Source: Arenibacter sp. 6A1
GTDB taxonomy: Bacteria > Bacteroidota > Bacteroidia > Flavobacteriales > Flavobacteriaceae
Length of the DNA: 64,000 nucleotides
Direction: 5' to 3'
Assembly: GCF_012272855.1 (NCBI RefSeq)
Contig: NZ_JAAXCQ010000009.1
Span: forward strand, 1 to 64,000
Each line of letters starts with the position of its first letter. Position 1 is the first letter of the stretch. Under the pieces are notes generated by a model that ran no database searches, was not told the DNA's origin, and saw only the letters and a list, made by a program, of their open reading frames with translations. Of this stretch, positions 1 through 8,848 are shown piece after piece. The position numbers and the translations under genes are program-made.

Positions 1-106
1 ACTACAAACGTTAAGTTTCATTATCGAACCGCCGTATACGAGACCCGTACGTACGGTGGTGTGAGGGGTGCACTCCGTCATTAGATGGCGGAGCCACCCA
101 CTCGAT
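1..106 (+). mobile_element. 3' end of a group II intron (domains V and VI); the rest lies left of the window
   Basis: Two RNA folds seen in the sequence identify this as the tail of a group II intron. Domain V: bases 28-36 pair with 52-60 (one G-U pair), bases 50-51 form the two-base bulge, and 37-40 pair with 46-49 below a short loop. The lower stem carries a CGC triad. Domain VI: 63-65 pair with 101-103 and 66-70 with 95-99, leaving A100 as a single bulged adenosine, with an upper stem of 73-80 with 86-93. A bulged A six or seven bases before the 3' end is the expected branch point, and the intron should end in AT at 105-106. The reverse transcriptase/maturase that normally sits in domain IV is not in the window. 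The class of intron cannot be decided from this tail. Confidence 0.82.
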
Positions 107-117
107 TGTACTACGTT

Positions 118-960
118 TTATTGCCTTTTAATTTCATCTAAAGTCCGACCATTTTTATCTTTCCATTTATTCCAGCCATTAGTCGATCTTCCTAATATAA
201 CTCCACCTGCTGTACTTGGCGAACCAAAAACATAATCCTGAACAAATTGATAGTTTCCATTATGTTCAATGATTATCTCGTTTTTAAACAATTTTTGACG
301 GAGGTTAATAAGATATTCATGACAGGAAGGAGTTGTTTCTTTCTTAGCTTGAGAACCTTTAAACACGACGAATCCATCATCTATTAAATCTCCCTCCGCA
401 GTAATTCCTCGTCCATTTAAAAACAAAAGCTCTTTGGAATCAATCTGTTCTTTACCAATCTTCTCATAAATCGGAAATCCTAAAGTGGATAGTAATATTT
501 TTATGGTATCAAAGCTATCAAGTAGATCCGCTTCCATTGATTCAGTTACGAAAGGTTTACTTGGTGAAGTAAGATTTTCAGTAAGATATGTACTAGATTC
601 CTTTGCTTCTTCAACTGCAATATGTTCTAGATATTTTGCATGTGATTTAGTGAATGCATTTATTTTTGAAACCATTACTACCGCATAGTTCCAAAACTCT
701 TTTGTTCTGTTATGTTGTTTTAATCTTTCTAAACAATCTTCTGCTTCTCCGATATATGCAATTGGTTTTGCTTTTTCAGCTAATTCTCCGAATAAGAAAT
801 ATATGCCTACATTCTTTAACTCATTTCTTGATGCGATATATTCCAACTTATTCCTAGGAACTAATATGGCTTTAACAACTCTATTGGTAATCTCCGCAAT
901 TTTCACGCTTCTTGGAGAGCCATCAGGTAAGAAAATCTGAATAGTTTGTGGTCGATTCAT
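118..960 (-). CDS. GIY-YIG nuclease family protein with C-terminal DUF4357
   Basis: The 280-residue product has the GIY-YIG nuclease signature: GIY at residues 52-54, YIG at 69-71, an acidic residue at E112 in the position of the metal-binding glutamate, and a short GIY-YIG core of about 75 residues. The C-terminal 65 residues (GNYQFVQDY, then GGVILGRSTNGWNKWKD) match the DUF4357 module that often follows GIY-YIG domains in bacterial accessory genes. No signal peptide or membrane helix is seen. The gene ends 11 bases from the 3' end of the group II intron and faces it. It is probably cargo of the mobile region. GIY-YIG proteins cut DNA, but whether this one is a restriction, repair or homing-type enzyme cannot be told. 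Confidence 0.8.
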   Translation of the reverse strand: MNRPQTIQIFLPDGSPRSVKIAEITNRVVKAILVPRNKLEYIASRNELKNVGIYFLFGELAEKAKPIAYIGEAEDCLERLKQHNRTKEFWNYAVVMVSKINAFTKSHAKYLEHIAVEEAKESSTYLTENLTSPSKPFVTESMEADLLDSFDTIKILLSTLGFPIYEKIGKEQIDSKELLFLNGRGITAEGDLIDDGFVVFKGSQAKKETTPSCHEYLINLRQKLFKNEIIIEHNGNYQFVQDYVFGSPSTAGGVILGRSTNGWNKWKDKNGRTLDEIKRQ

Positions 961-1357
961 TTTTATGTTTAAAATTCTGACTAACGCTTAAATTTAATAT
1001 AAATTTCTTACATAGAAATTAACTCGTTAGTTTAATAAATTAATAGAGTTTTTCTTTATGTGAAGAATGTAGTACAACTCGTTATATCAGTTTAATATAT
1101 ACTGTTTATCGGCTAATTACTTTGGATAACAGCAATAATACGGTACTGTTATCTATTTATAAATAGCTGTATCAATATTATAATATTGGTAGGTGAATAA
1201 CAAATTAAATAGAAAGAAAATACAACAATTTGATGCTGCTTGAGGGGAGGTATGGAGAATATGCTCTTGTATGTTTTTAGAAACCCTGTTTCTGGCACAA
1301 AACGAACCGATATTTTTCTTTTCTCCTAAAATCAACTTTTTAGTTTTTTGACCTTTT
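961..1357. other. AT-rich stretch without a supported gene
   Basis: No convincing coding frame. The only structure seen is a short direct repeat: AACTCGTTA followed shortly by AGTTTAATA occurs near 1020 and again near 1077. A 60-codon open frame on the minus strand (1153-1335) has no recognisable features and is not called. Confidence 0.5.
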
Positions 1358-1573
1358 TCAAGAGGGCTTAGGGACTAGTTTAGACTTTGAGACCGGCAAG
1401 GAATTAGCCTTCAGTAATGCAAGATTGTAAATGTTAAAATATTGAAGGAAATCTTTAAGTATTTCTGAGTTTTCCTTTAAACAATGACAAAATATCTCAG
1501 TAATATAATCTTCTGTAGGATCTTTATCAGTATTTAGTTATAGCTTGAAAACCTTTCTGAATATTCCTGCCAT
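1358..1573 (-). pseudogene. Broken 5' remnant of a PD-(D/E)XK nuclease-like gene
   Basis: Reading the minus strand from the ATG at 1573 gives a 71-residue frame interrupted by a TAA at codon 12 (1538-1540) and ending at a TGA at 1358-1360. After the nonsense codon the frame runs on as PTEDYITEIFCHCLKEN and then EILKDFLQYFNI. The P-x-E-D-(F/Y)-x-T-E-I-F start is, to my knowledge, typical of the N-terminus of PD-(D/E)XK nuclease family proteins found in defence and accessory islands. The catalytic core is absent, so this is a truncated and mutated relic. The family assignment rests on this short motif and is tentative; the fact that the frame is broken is seen directly. Confidence 0.42.
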
Positions 1574-1891
1574 AATTATAATTAAGCCCTACGAACGTGA
1601 ATAGAACCTAGTGATTATATCTCTATTGTACAATCCACCAATATAAGGTTTTATCTACTATTTCGGAAGTTGTTCAAAAGAGCAGTAGTCAACTTGTGCT
1701 GAATATGCGATGAAGAAATAGGATTAAACGTTATGCTATGGAAAAATGTAACTATGTTTATGGAAAAAGAGGAGAGTTTACAACAAAAGCTCTCATCGTT
1801 GTAGGTGTAGCAGGATAAAGGTAGGGGAGAAGGGCTCTCCCCTTTTAAATATTGTTGTCCAATGAAGTGACCGTAGGTTGGAGGATACTGT
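1574..1891. other. Stretch without a supported gene
   Basis: A 90-codon open frame exists on the minus strand (1651-1923), but its composition is poor and it overlaps the 3' end of the regulator gene. I see no RNA gene, repeat or clear promoter here. Confidence 0.4.
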
Positions 1892-2290
1892 TTAAATCTT
1901 CTTCTTAAACTCGGTAAGGGCATTTACAATGGCGGCTTCCATTTCCTTATATTCCTCTTGTACATCGGCTTGGTAGACCACGTTTTCACCAATATTGGTT
2001 TTTGGGATAAACTCGTTGTTTTCAGTAAGGATCCATGCTGGATTATATCCCAGGGAATAGTAGTATAATATCAATTTGATAGTAGTTAAGGAGATAGCCC
2101 CACGTTCTACGTTAACCAATGTATTGTAGTCCATTTCAAAACGCTCGGTAATGGCCTTTATGGAAAATGCGCTCGTGCGCCTGTTACCGGTATCTTTCGT
2201 AATCAGTTCTTCACGTATCAATTTTAACCGTTCACTGATGTATGCAAAATCCTCAGTAGGGGCTTTCATCAGCTCGTATATGTCTTTCAT
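1892..2290 (-). CDS. XRE-like helix-turn-helix regulator of the mobile element
   Basis: The 132-residue protein has a central XRE-like helix-turn-helix: SIKAITERFEMDYNTLVNVE followed by GAISLTTIKLILYYYSLGYNPAWIL, which ends in the 'P-x-W-(I/L)-L' pattern common after XRE helices in Bacteroidota regulators. The C-terminal 35 residues are acidic and probably helical. The gene lies 11 bases downstream of the coupling-protein gene on the same strand, so it is the last gene of the mobilisation operon. By position it may control the operon or excision; no operator was identified. The domain is clear, the role is inferred from context. Confidence 0.65.
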   Translation of the reverse strand: MKDIYELMKAPTEDFAYISERLKLIREELITKDTGNRRTSAFSIKAITERFEMDYNTLVNVERGAISLTTIKLILYYYSLGYNPAWILTENNEFIPKTNIGENVVYQADVQEEYKEMEAAIVNALTEFKKKI

Positions 2291-2301
2291 GTTTCGAATA
2301 A

Positions 2302-4830
2302 TTAATTTTCCAAATCCATTATTATAGGAAAGCTGGAGAATAAGCTTTCCAATTCTTTCTCTGCACCATTTCCAATCTCAAATTGATTGGCTTCGGTAAA
2401 CTTTCCAAAGTTAGGTAATTCATGCTGCTTACGGAATGAATCTGCCAATGCCTTTTTGGCTCTGGTATGAAAATCAGTAATAAAACCCCTGGCGATAAGA
2501 TCGTTTTTTTTCAAAGACGTACCTATTTCACCACCTATCTTAGTTTTATCAAATATCGGTAACTTGGGTTTTTTTCCTGTGCATCGAGAATACTCCCGTT
2601 CCACCAGGATATTGATATCCTGAATCACTTTCATAAAATTTTCCTCCAATACCCTGTTTTTCTCTTGCTCTTTGAACATTCGGTCCACCAGAGCGGTAAT
2701 ATACTCTTTTATAGAATTTATTGTATCGGTATCCTCTATTGTAAGGCTCTTTAATTTATGCAGGTGGTCAAATAGTTTTATTTCACGGGCTATTGGGATA
2801 AACTGCATCTGTTTTATAGGGTTATTGTACCGTTCCTTGGTAAATTTATTGAGGTACTTGCCATAGAACTCCCTGTGATCCCTCTGACCAAAGTCCAGAT
2901 GTTTCACTACCTCAAAAAAATTAAGATTTTGTAGAACGGTCATTTTGGAGGCTACCAACTCCTGATGGAGTTTATTTCTAAATTGGAAGGGTGAAGGTAG
3001 TTCGTATTTGCCCTGAATTTTCTTAGCTTCCATATTGGGCATTAACAGTCCACAACATAGCTTTTGCGCTATCGGCTGCTCAAAGGTATCGGCGACAATA
3101 CCTGCAAAATGACCAGTAGACATACTGCTTATCTTGCTCTTTGGAAGCAATGACGAAAGGATGGTACTAAAATTAAGCGTGGTATCCTGGCTGGAAACCG
3201 CTTTGCTTCTTTTTTCCTGATGGATACGTCCAAAAATTTCGCTGATTCGACGGGCTGTTTCTCCTTTTGCAGCGCCAGTAAAGACATTGGAGCAGTTGTC
3301 AAAAATGACCTCTGCCAGTTCCCGGCCGTAATCGGCTATAAGCTGTGTAATACTTTGTACTCCTAGTATCGTGGCTACGTAATGAGACCTGCCAGTATCA
3401 ATAATCTTTCGAAGTCCCATAATGAAAACGGTCGGGAGTTCATCCAAGATCAGACCCATTGGCCTACACCCTGGTTTGTTCACCACCTGTAGCACCTTGT
3501 TAATGAACAGACCAATGGGAGCAGCGTATATTTCTGAACGATCGGGATTGTTTTGAATGCAGACTATTTTTGGACTTTGTGGGTTGTTGATGTCCAACTG
3601 AAAATCGTTTCCAGTCATAATATAATAGATTTCCTTACTGGCCAGCATCGAGAGGGAGATTTGAGCACTAGCGGTCTGACCTGCCAATTGCTGACCTGCT
3701 TTTCGATCCATGGCGTCTTTGAAAGGAATCATTAGACTACGAACTTCTACTTCCTGCATCATAATTTCCAATAAGTATTCTATGTTAATGGTAGATAAGG
3801 TGATCACATGGGGCAGCGTACAGATATATTCACCTGTTTCCTCGGATTTCTTTTTTAGGTACCATATCAGCCCAGCAACAAAACTAATGGCGCTTCTGGA
3901 GAAGAAATCACCGCGTTTGATCCACTCCTTGTTTAGGTTCTTCATTATAATGGTAGCTGCATCCGAAGCGTCCGTCTGGTTTTGCATTAAGTAGGGATCA
4001 ATAGGATTGCAACGGTGCGATTTCTCTATGTTATCAAAGCTCAAGGTATAAAATTCAGGTATTTTGAAAGGTTGGTCCGTTTCGTTGGTAAGTTCCTTTT
4101 TTTGACGCCAATAGTTGTAGGCGATTTTACTAAGGGTATCCAACTTAAAATCGTAAATCAGCAACGTAAAGTTTTTTGCTATCATCTGTTCTATGATCTC
4201 TTCGATCAAAGCAAAGGATTTTCCACTACCTGGGGTGCCTATGACCAACAAACCCCGAAACAGGTTTACGAAATTCACCCACCCTTTGCGGAGTATCCCG
4301 CGATAACGGTATTCATAGGGGATGTTTACGGAATATTTGGTATCAATCTTTTCTTCCATTTGCCGGAAGGATTCGTTCTGTTCGTTAAATGGATCTTCCT
4401 CGGCCTCGTTGGCAAAGTCCATAACTTGGAATAAGTGAACGACCCCTGTAACCGATAATAAAAACCCAATGCAGTACAAGAAAAGGGAGTAGCCTAGTGA
4501 AGGAATTTGGAAAGCTTTAAAATAAGCCGTAATAAACAGTAGTAGGGCGCCGAATGAAAAATATACAAATCCGGTGACAAGAGAGCTTCCTTCTTTTTTT
4601 CTGGGGTTATAGAGCATAACGCTCCCCAAAATAATCAGTAGCAATAAAGACCTGCTGAGAAAAGGCTTTTGTAAAGTCTTGAACCGTCCTAAAAATTCAT
4701 GAACCATTCCGAAAAGGGCCGAATCCAGTTCTAGGTATTGCAGCAGTGGGTAATATGGGATAAACCCCAATATTACAAAGAAACTTACCGAAAGTAGCAT
4801 GGCCGAAAAGGCCAAGTTCTGGTTGTTCAT
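2302..4830 (-). CDS. VirD4/TraG-type conjugative coupling ATPase (MobC-like)
   Basis: The 842-residue protein begins with about four hydrophobic helices (residues 8-30, 60-75, 83-103, 110-133). A cytoplasmic ATPase follows, with Walker A GTPGSGKS at 198-205 and a Walker B-like LILDELP further on. Length and order fit type IV coupling proteins of the TraG/TraD/VirD4 family, especially the MobC/TraG proteins of Bacteroidota conjugative and mobilisable elements. Such proteins bring relaxase-bound DNA to the transfer channel at the inner membrane. The downstream XRE gene is 11 bases away and the Toprim gene lies 106 bases upstream. No relaxase or mating-pore gene is in the window, so mobilisation depends on genes further left or supplied by another element. 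Confidence 0.88.
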   Translation of the reverse strand: MNNQNLAFSAMLLSVSFFVILGFIPYYPLLQYLELDSALFGMVHEFLGRFKTLQKPFLSRSLLLLIILGSVMLYNPRKKEGSSLVTGFVYFSFGALLLFITAYFKAFQIPSLGYSLFLYCIGFLLSVTGVVHLFQVMDFANEAEEDPFNEQNESFRQMEEKIDTKYSVNIPYEYRYRGILRKGWVNFVNLFRGLLVIGTPGSGKSFALIEEIIEQMIAKNFTLLIYDFKLDTLSKIAYNYWRQKKELTNETDQPFKIPEFYTLSFDNIEKSHRCNPIDPYLMQNQTDASDAATIIMKNLNKEWIKRGDFFSRSAISFVAGLIWYLKKKSEETGEYICTLPHVITLSTINIEYLLEIMMQEVEVRSLMIPFKDAMDRKAGQQLAGQTASAQISLSMLASKEIYYIMTGNDFQLDINNPQSPKIVCIQNNPDRSEIYAAPIGLFINKVLQVVNKPGCRPMGLILDELPTVFIMGLRKIIDTGRSHYVATILGVQSITQLIADYGRELAEVIFDNCSNVFTGAAKGETARRISEIFGRIHQEKRSKAVSSQDTTLNFSTILSSLLPKSKISSMSTGHFAGIVADTFEQPIAQKLCCGLLMPNMEAKKIQGKYELPSPFQFRNKLHQELVASKMTVLQNLNFFEVVKHLDFGQRDHREFYGKYLNKFTKERYNNPIKQMQFIPIAREIKLFDHLHKLKSLTIEDTDTINSIKEYITALVDRMFKEQEKNRVLEENFMKVIQDINILVEREYSRCTGKKPKLPIFDKTKIGGEIGTSLKKNDLIARGFITDFHTRAKKALADSFRKQHELPNFGKFTEANQFEIGNGAEKELESLFSSFPIIMDLEN

Positions 4831-4936
4831 AATAGTATCGTTTTGTTAAATATGCCTTCCTTTAAAGGTTCTATAAGCGGAATATCAAGCTGGTAAAAAG
4901 AAGCATTACATCATTCGATGTAATTCAATGAGCGTC

Positions 4937-6484
4937 CTAGGGGCCCATTTTAAGGTATGGCGCCTGATGGTCCTTTATTGAGTCCTTAATCCAAGTGATC
5001 GGGACAAGGGATGTTCGTTTAGTAAAATGCGTCTTGATGTGATTAAAGGGAACCGTTTCGCTATCCCCTGGGCCAAATTCGCATCTAACACAGTCATCGG
5101 AAAGGGCTTTTATAATTCCTATACTGCCAGGGCGATGGTTTCCTAACCAGAATTTTATAGTTACCTTATCTCCAATGGCCATGATATTGGGGGCAACGGT
5201 TTCCAACTTATGAAAAATTTCCCTTTTGGAATCCATGAGGTCTTCGTTCCAGTCTTTTCCAATCGATTTATGGACGGTGATGTGAAAGGGTAAATAAACA
5301 GTGCTAATGGTTTCTATAAGTGCCTTGAAAGGATGTTTTTTCTCCTCCTTTTTGGGGATGTCCATCATCTCCTTTAAGGAGAATTGCAATGCTATTTTGT
5401 CATGGGATTTTATCCATTGGACCAAACTCCTTTGTACCATGGAAGTTATTGTTTTCGCTAAAACCTGTGCATGAATTCTTAATTTACTTCTGCTATCTTT
5501 AGGGTAATTTATGCAAAAACTAACGCTTTCTCGACGGAACAATGCTTCTACTCCAAGATCCTGATTATAAAAATTTAGGAGGCTTGCCAACAACTTTAGA
5601 TCGAACTCGAATCCTTTACTATCGTTGTCCATGATGGATTTAATGATCGTCTTGTTGGTGTCGAGGTACGCTGCGGTGAGAAGATTAAAAAAAGTGAGTT
5701 TTTTTGAGTAGACGTTTCCGCTGAAAGAGACATAAAAATATTGAGGGCTACCATGGAGTTGGTGGTAGGAGAGGAGGTCTACGGCGCTTTCCCCTACAAC
5801 AATCGCAGAGGGAGCTTTTATAGGAGTGGAATAAAACAGGAAGTGGTCTTTGCGGTTGAGCACAAGACGAAACTTTTTTATTTTATCCTCCTTTTTGCTT
5901 CTATAGGACTTGTTGAACAATATGTAATTTTGTGGGCTGCCCGCCAAATCGTATTTGGGAAAGGCGATGTTAGCGATTTTACGACCATTTTTATTGTTTG
6001 GGTAGGCATTATAGATACGACCGCAAAAGTTTACGCTCTTTAGGGTAGCCATAGAAATACCTCTTTGATTCAGTAGGTAACCGGGATTTTCCAAGGGGGC
6101 AATAGTAAAACTTAGCTCCAAGGGTTTGTTTTTGGAAGTAGCCTGTCTTTTCTTTAAAGGGATACAGACCGATTGCTCGCTGATATTCGCAATTTTTAGT
6201 CCTTCCCGAACGGCCACGTAAAAGTTGTCGCTCCGCTTTAAAAGGAATTTGAAAAAAAGCCCCTTATCCTGGGAATCATTGCGGTTGAAAAAGGTTACTG
6301 GATCTCGGCCGATATTCAGTACAATGCGATCCCTAGAATTTTTAAACTCCATGGAGCTCGCACTTTTCTTTATTAAACTATAGTCATTTCGATGGAGGAA
6401 CAAAGGAAAGTTAACCTCAGAGTTGATTTTTGAGATTAATCTTTTATAGTGTTGCGGATCATCTATGTAATTGGGCCCATTCAT
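4937..6484 (-). CDS. Toprim domain protein of the mobile element (DUF3991/Toprim-like primase or nickase)
   Basis: The 515-residue protein has a region resembling the DUF3991 lead-in (GYLLNQRGISMATLKSVNF at 135-153, then a GRIYNAY and an IAFPKYDLAG segment). A Toprim fold follows, with the catalytic glutamate in VVGESAVDLL (E232) and the paired aspartates in IMDNDSKG (D286, D288). These are the metal-binding residues of Toprim primases and topoisomerases. The last 80 residues contain a small KOW/SH3-like stretch (IGDKVTIKFWLGNHRPGSIG). In Bacteroidota mobile elements such proteins sit beside mobilisation genes and are thought to act in replication or priming of transferred DNA. The Toprim residues are seen; the exact reaction is inferred. 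A degenerate relative lies at 7498-8721. Confidence 0.75.
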   Translation of the reverse strand: MNGPNYIDDPQHYKRLISKINSEVNFPLFLHRNDYSLIKKSASSMEFKNSRDRIVLNIGRDPVTFFNRNDSQDKGLFFKFLLKRSDNFYVAVREGLKIANISEQSVCIPLKKRQATSKNKPLELSFTIAPLENPGYLLNQRGISMATLKSVNFCGRIYNAYPNNKNGRKIANIAFPKYDLAGSPQNYILFNKSYRSKKEDKIKKFRLVLNRKDHFLFYSTPIKAPSAIVVGESAVDLLSYHQLHGSPQYFYVSFSGNVYSKKLTFFNLLTAAYLDTNKTIIKSIMDNDSKGFEFDLKLLASLLNFYNQDLGVEALFRRESVSFCINYPKDSRSKLRIHAQVLAKTITSMVQRSLVQWIKSHDKIALQFSLKEMMDIPKKEEKKHPFKALIETISTVYLPFHITVHKSIGKDWNEDLMDSKREIFHKLETVAPNIMAIGDKVTIKFWLGNHRPGSIGIIKALSDDCVRCEFGPGDSETVPFNHIKTHFTKRTSLVPITWIKDSIKDHQAPYLKMGP

Positions 6485-6544
6485 GGTGAAGAAATAAAAG
6501 CCGACCTAATCTGTAGACCGGCCATTGGTTATTTGCAAAAAAAA

Positions 6545-7375
6545 CTACCCGTTTAAGGTATTGTTAAGCTGATTCTTTTTTGTTTCAGCGGGTGTCGACA
6601 TATTTGTCCTTTGTTGTTCCATTGGTTCGCAATTTCTATAAAGAAAACGTTGGCTCTTTGCACTCCATCTTACCTTATAAGTCAATGGTCCTTTTTGCGT
6701 TTTTCGAATCGTAATTTTAACCTCTTCGCCTTGATTTAGTTTTTCCGCCTGGGATGCGGTTAGTATTTGGCCCAAAACATACATATTGGCCGAGACGGCA
6801 GATTTCGTACGAATGTCGTGTAGTTTAGGCTCATAATAGGCTATCTTTTTAAAGGTTTCACCATTCACAGACGATCCTGTAAACAGGATGGTTTTACCCT
6901 CTTGCACCATGGCATGGAATTCTTCCTTGGAAAACTGGTACCGATAGGCATTCGCTTCTTTCCATTTAACAGGCTCGGTACGTTTTATCTGCACGTCCAA
7001 TTTGGAACCATAGATAGGGTGGTAGAGCATTTGAACCATCTTTACGGTTTCTTTTAATGTTCCGTCTTTTATATAAGTGGTCGTTATTAACGCTTCCTTG
7101 CCCTCCAAGATATTCTCTTGAATATTGGGCTCTAACTTTTCAAAACTTATATAGGCCCCTTCCAAGCGTCTTTTGGCATCGGCCGTAGCAAATTGTTGAT
7201 CCTTGGTTTTTCGGACTTCTACATGAATGCTGTCCATTAGCATTTCAAATGGAGGATGGTTAATTGTCTTTATTTTAAAGATGGTATCATCTGTGGATAC
7301 GGCTTCGCCTTTGTGCCATACTTGGTTGACAAAGACGAATACTTTTTGAACTGTATTTTCTACTTGATTTTCCAT
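6545..7375 (-). CDS. Mobile-element protein with DUF3945/DUF4099-like segment
   Basis: The 276-residue protein lacks signal peptide and membrane segments. Near the C-terminus, LGQILTASQAEKLNQGEEVK resembles the repeated 'L-T-x-x-Q-x-x-x-L-x-x-G-x-x-V' unit of DUF3945/DUF4099 proteins carried by Bacteroidota conjugative elements. A second, weaker copy may be present near residue 165 (FSKEEFHAMVQEGKTILFTG), followed in both cases by a beta-rich stretch. It sits 60 bases upstream of the Toprim gene and is probably cotranscribed. The function is unknown; it travels with mobilisation and Toprim genes and may bind or protect DNA. The family assignment is tentative. Confidence 0.5.
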   Translation of the reverse strand: MENQVENTVQKVFVFVNQVWHKGEAVSTDDTIFKIKTINHPPFEMLMDSIHVEVRKTKDQQFATADAKRRLEGAYISFEKLEPNIQENILEGKEALITTTYIKDGTLKETVKMVQMLYHPIYGSKLDVQIKRTEPVKWKEANAYRYQFSKEEFHAMVQEGKTILFTGSSVNGETFKKIAYYEPKLHDIRTKSAVSANMYVLGQILTASQAEKLNQGEEVKITIRKTQKGPLTYKVRWSAKSQRFLYRNCEPMEQQRTNMSTPAETKKNQLNNTLNG

Positions 7376-7497
7376 TTTTGAGTGATTTAAATTGTTACGG
7401 AATTTGAAATTGTTACCTTTGAATAACTTTCAGATCAGGAGTGATTTGTGAGTTTCGGAATTTGAAGAAAAGAGGACGGGAGCGTCCTCTTTTCATT

Positions 7498-8721
7498 TTA
7501 CAGGGCTATCCTATATTCTTTCAATGGCACCTCCTTCCCTTCATTGATTTGATTTTGAGTGTTTACCCATTCAGTGTACCAATTGTCTGATTTTGGTTTT
7601 AGTATATCTATCGTTTTGTTCAGATAGTTTTTGTAATAAGACCAGACCAATAATTTGATGGCGTTGGATTCTATGGGCAACCGGACCTTAATGTCTTCAT
7701 TGTCTTTTGAAACCAGAATACTGTATTTGTTAAGTCTGTTTTGGTCGATGATTTTATTAAATTTTAAAAAACTTTTGGTCAACTCTTTATTATATCGTCT
7801 TGTATGGTCGTAAAAGCGGGAGAAAGATTTTTCATTTTCCATGGGGAAGCGTAACAACATATCCCTATCGGTCAAGATTAAATTGAAATCAGAATCGCTT
7901 GTGTACGATATAAAGTGGAGATCATGTAAATAGCCTTCTATTTTTTTATTTCCCGTAAAGCTTAAAAAGAGTTTGTCCACTTTTGTTAGCCTTTGGATCT
8001 GGAAAAGGATATCGGTGGTTTGGGAATTTATTGCTCCCAACGCCATATATACTACATTTTCTAATTGAAATTTTTTGTGAAAGGCCAATGCCTCCTTGGG
8101 ATTGTTGAAAAGAAAAAGGCCTTCTATTTTTTTGGGGATATTGGAATACCAAAGGGAGTGCCCTATTGCCGACTCCCTATAAGGGACTACCTCCTTGCTT
8201 ATATCTTGGAAATATCCGCAGATCTCGTTCTGCAAGTTGAATAAGGGAAATAGGGGGGCGCCTTCATCGCTTAAGAACACACGCCCCGAAAAGGGAATAT
8301 CGTTTTCCAAATCAAAATATAGATTTCCCGAAGTTTCTTCCAGGGGTGACTGGTAAGATAAAAAATGATTAAAATCTTTTTGAACTACTTTAAGGGTCTC
8401 TTCCGAGTAATTTGCTCTTAATAGAGATTTGGTTTCCAATACTTTATTGTAGTAGTTGTACACCTTATCCCATATAAAATCTTCTCCCGATCCTTCCATT
8501 TTTGAAACATGGACCGTTATTAGTTCTGATGCCGAAAATTTTTCCTGTGGACGTTGTACCGTATAATAGAAATATCCCTTTTCCGTTTTAATGACTATAT
8601 AATGCTCATCGTATTTTTTAAATAGAAGGTAAGTGTCCTCAGAACGTAGGAGTCCGAAACCCAAATATTCGAAAAGTTTGGGAAGGTGTATTAGGTGGTC
8701 TTTTGTAAGCCAGTTGTCCAT
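7498..8721 (-). CDS. Toprim-like protein with lost catalytic residues, paralogue of the neighbouring Toprim protein
   Basis: This 407-residue protein parallels the Toprim protein at 4937-6484 segment by segment. GRVFLSDEGAPLFPLFNLQN (residues 146-165) corresponds to the GRIY...FPKYDLAG region, LWYSNIPKKIEGLFLFNNPK (190-209) to LFYSTP...VVGES, and KVDKLFLSFTGNK (247-259) to IIKSIMDND. At the Toprim positions the glutamate is replaced by Asn/Pro (FNNPKEAL) and the DxD pair by FTGNK, so metal-dependent catalysis looks lost. It is the first gene of the minus-strand operon, starting 22 bases from the first base of a divergent open frame that contains the M23 gene. It may be a structural partner or regulator of the active Toprim protein. 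The homology is my own reading and needs a structure-based check. Confidence 0.55.
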   Translation of the reverse strand: MDNWLTKDHLIHLPKLFEYLGFGLLRSEDTYLLFKKYDEHYIVIKTEKGYFYYTVQRPQEKFSASELITVHVSKMEGSGEDFIWDKVYNYYNKVLETKSLLRANYSEETLKVVQKDFNHFLSYQSPLEETSGNLYFDLENDIPFSGRVFLSDEGAPLFPLFNLQNEICGYFQDISKEVVPYRESAIGHSLWYSNIPKKIEGLFLFNNPKEALAFHKKFQLENVVYMALGAINSQTTDILFQIQRLTKVDKLFLSFTGNKKIEGYLHDLHFISYTSDSDFNLILTDRDMLLRFPMENEKSFSRFYDHTRRYNKELTKSFLKFNKIIDQNRLNKYSILVSKDNEDIKVRLPIESNAIKLLVWSYYKNYLNKTIDILKPKSDNWYTEWVNTQNQINEGKEVPLKEYRIAL

Positions 8722-8848
8722 AGAATATTAACCTCTTATTAATATGTATATAATTATTAAATTTGTATATAAATACAAATATATGATTTTTTTTGTACTT
8801 TTTAGCCGTTGGAATAAAAAAGTAGATTGTAATAAGTTGAAAACCAGT

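Noticed and set aside
1153-1335. 60-codon minus-strand frame next to the nuclease remnant, considered as the rest of the broken gene
   Set aside because: It shows none of the expected core motifs of PD-(D/E)XK nucleases, and its cysteine- and phenylalanine-rich end looks like translated non-coding DNA.
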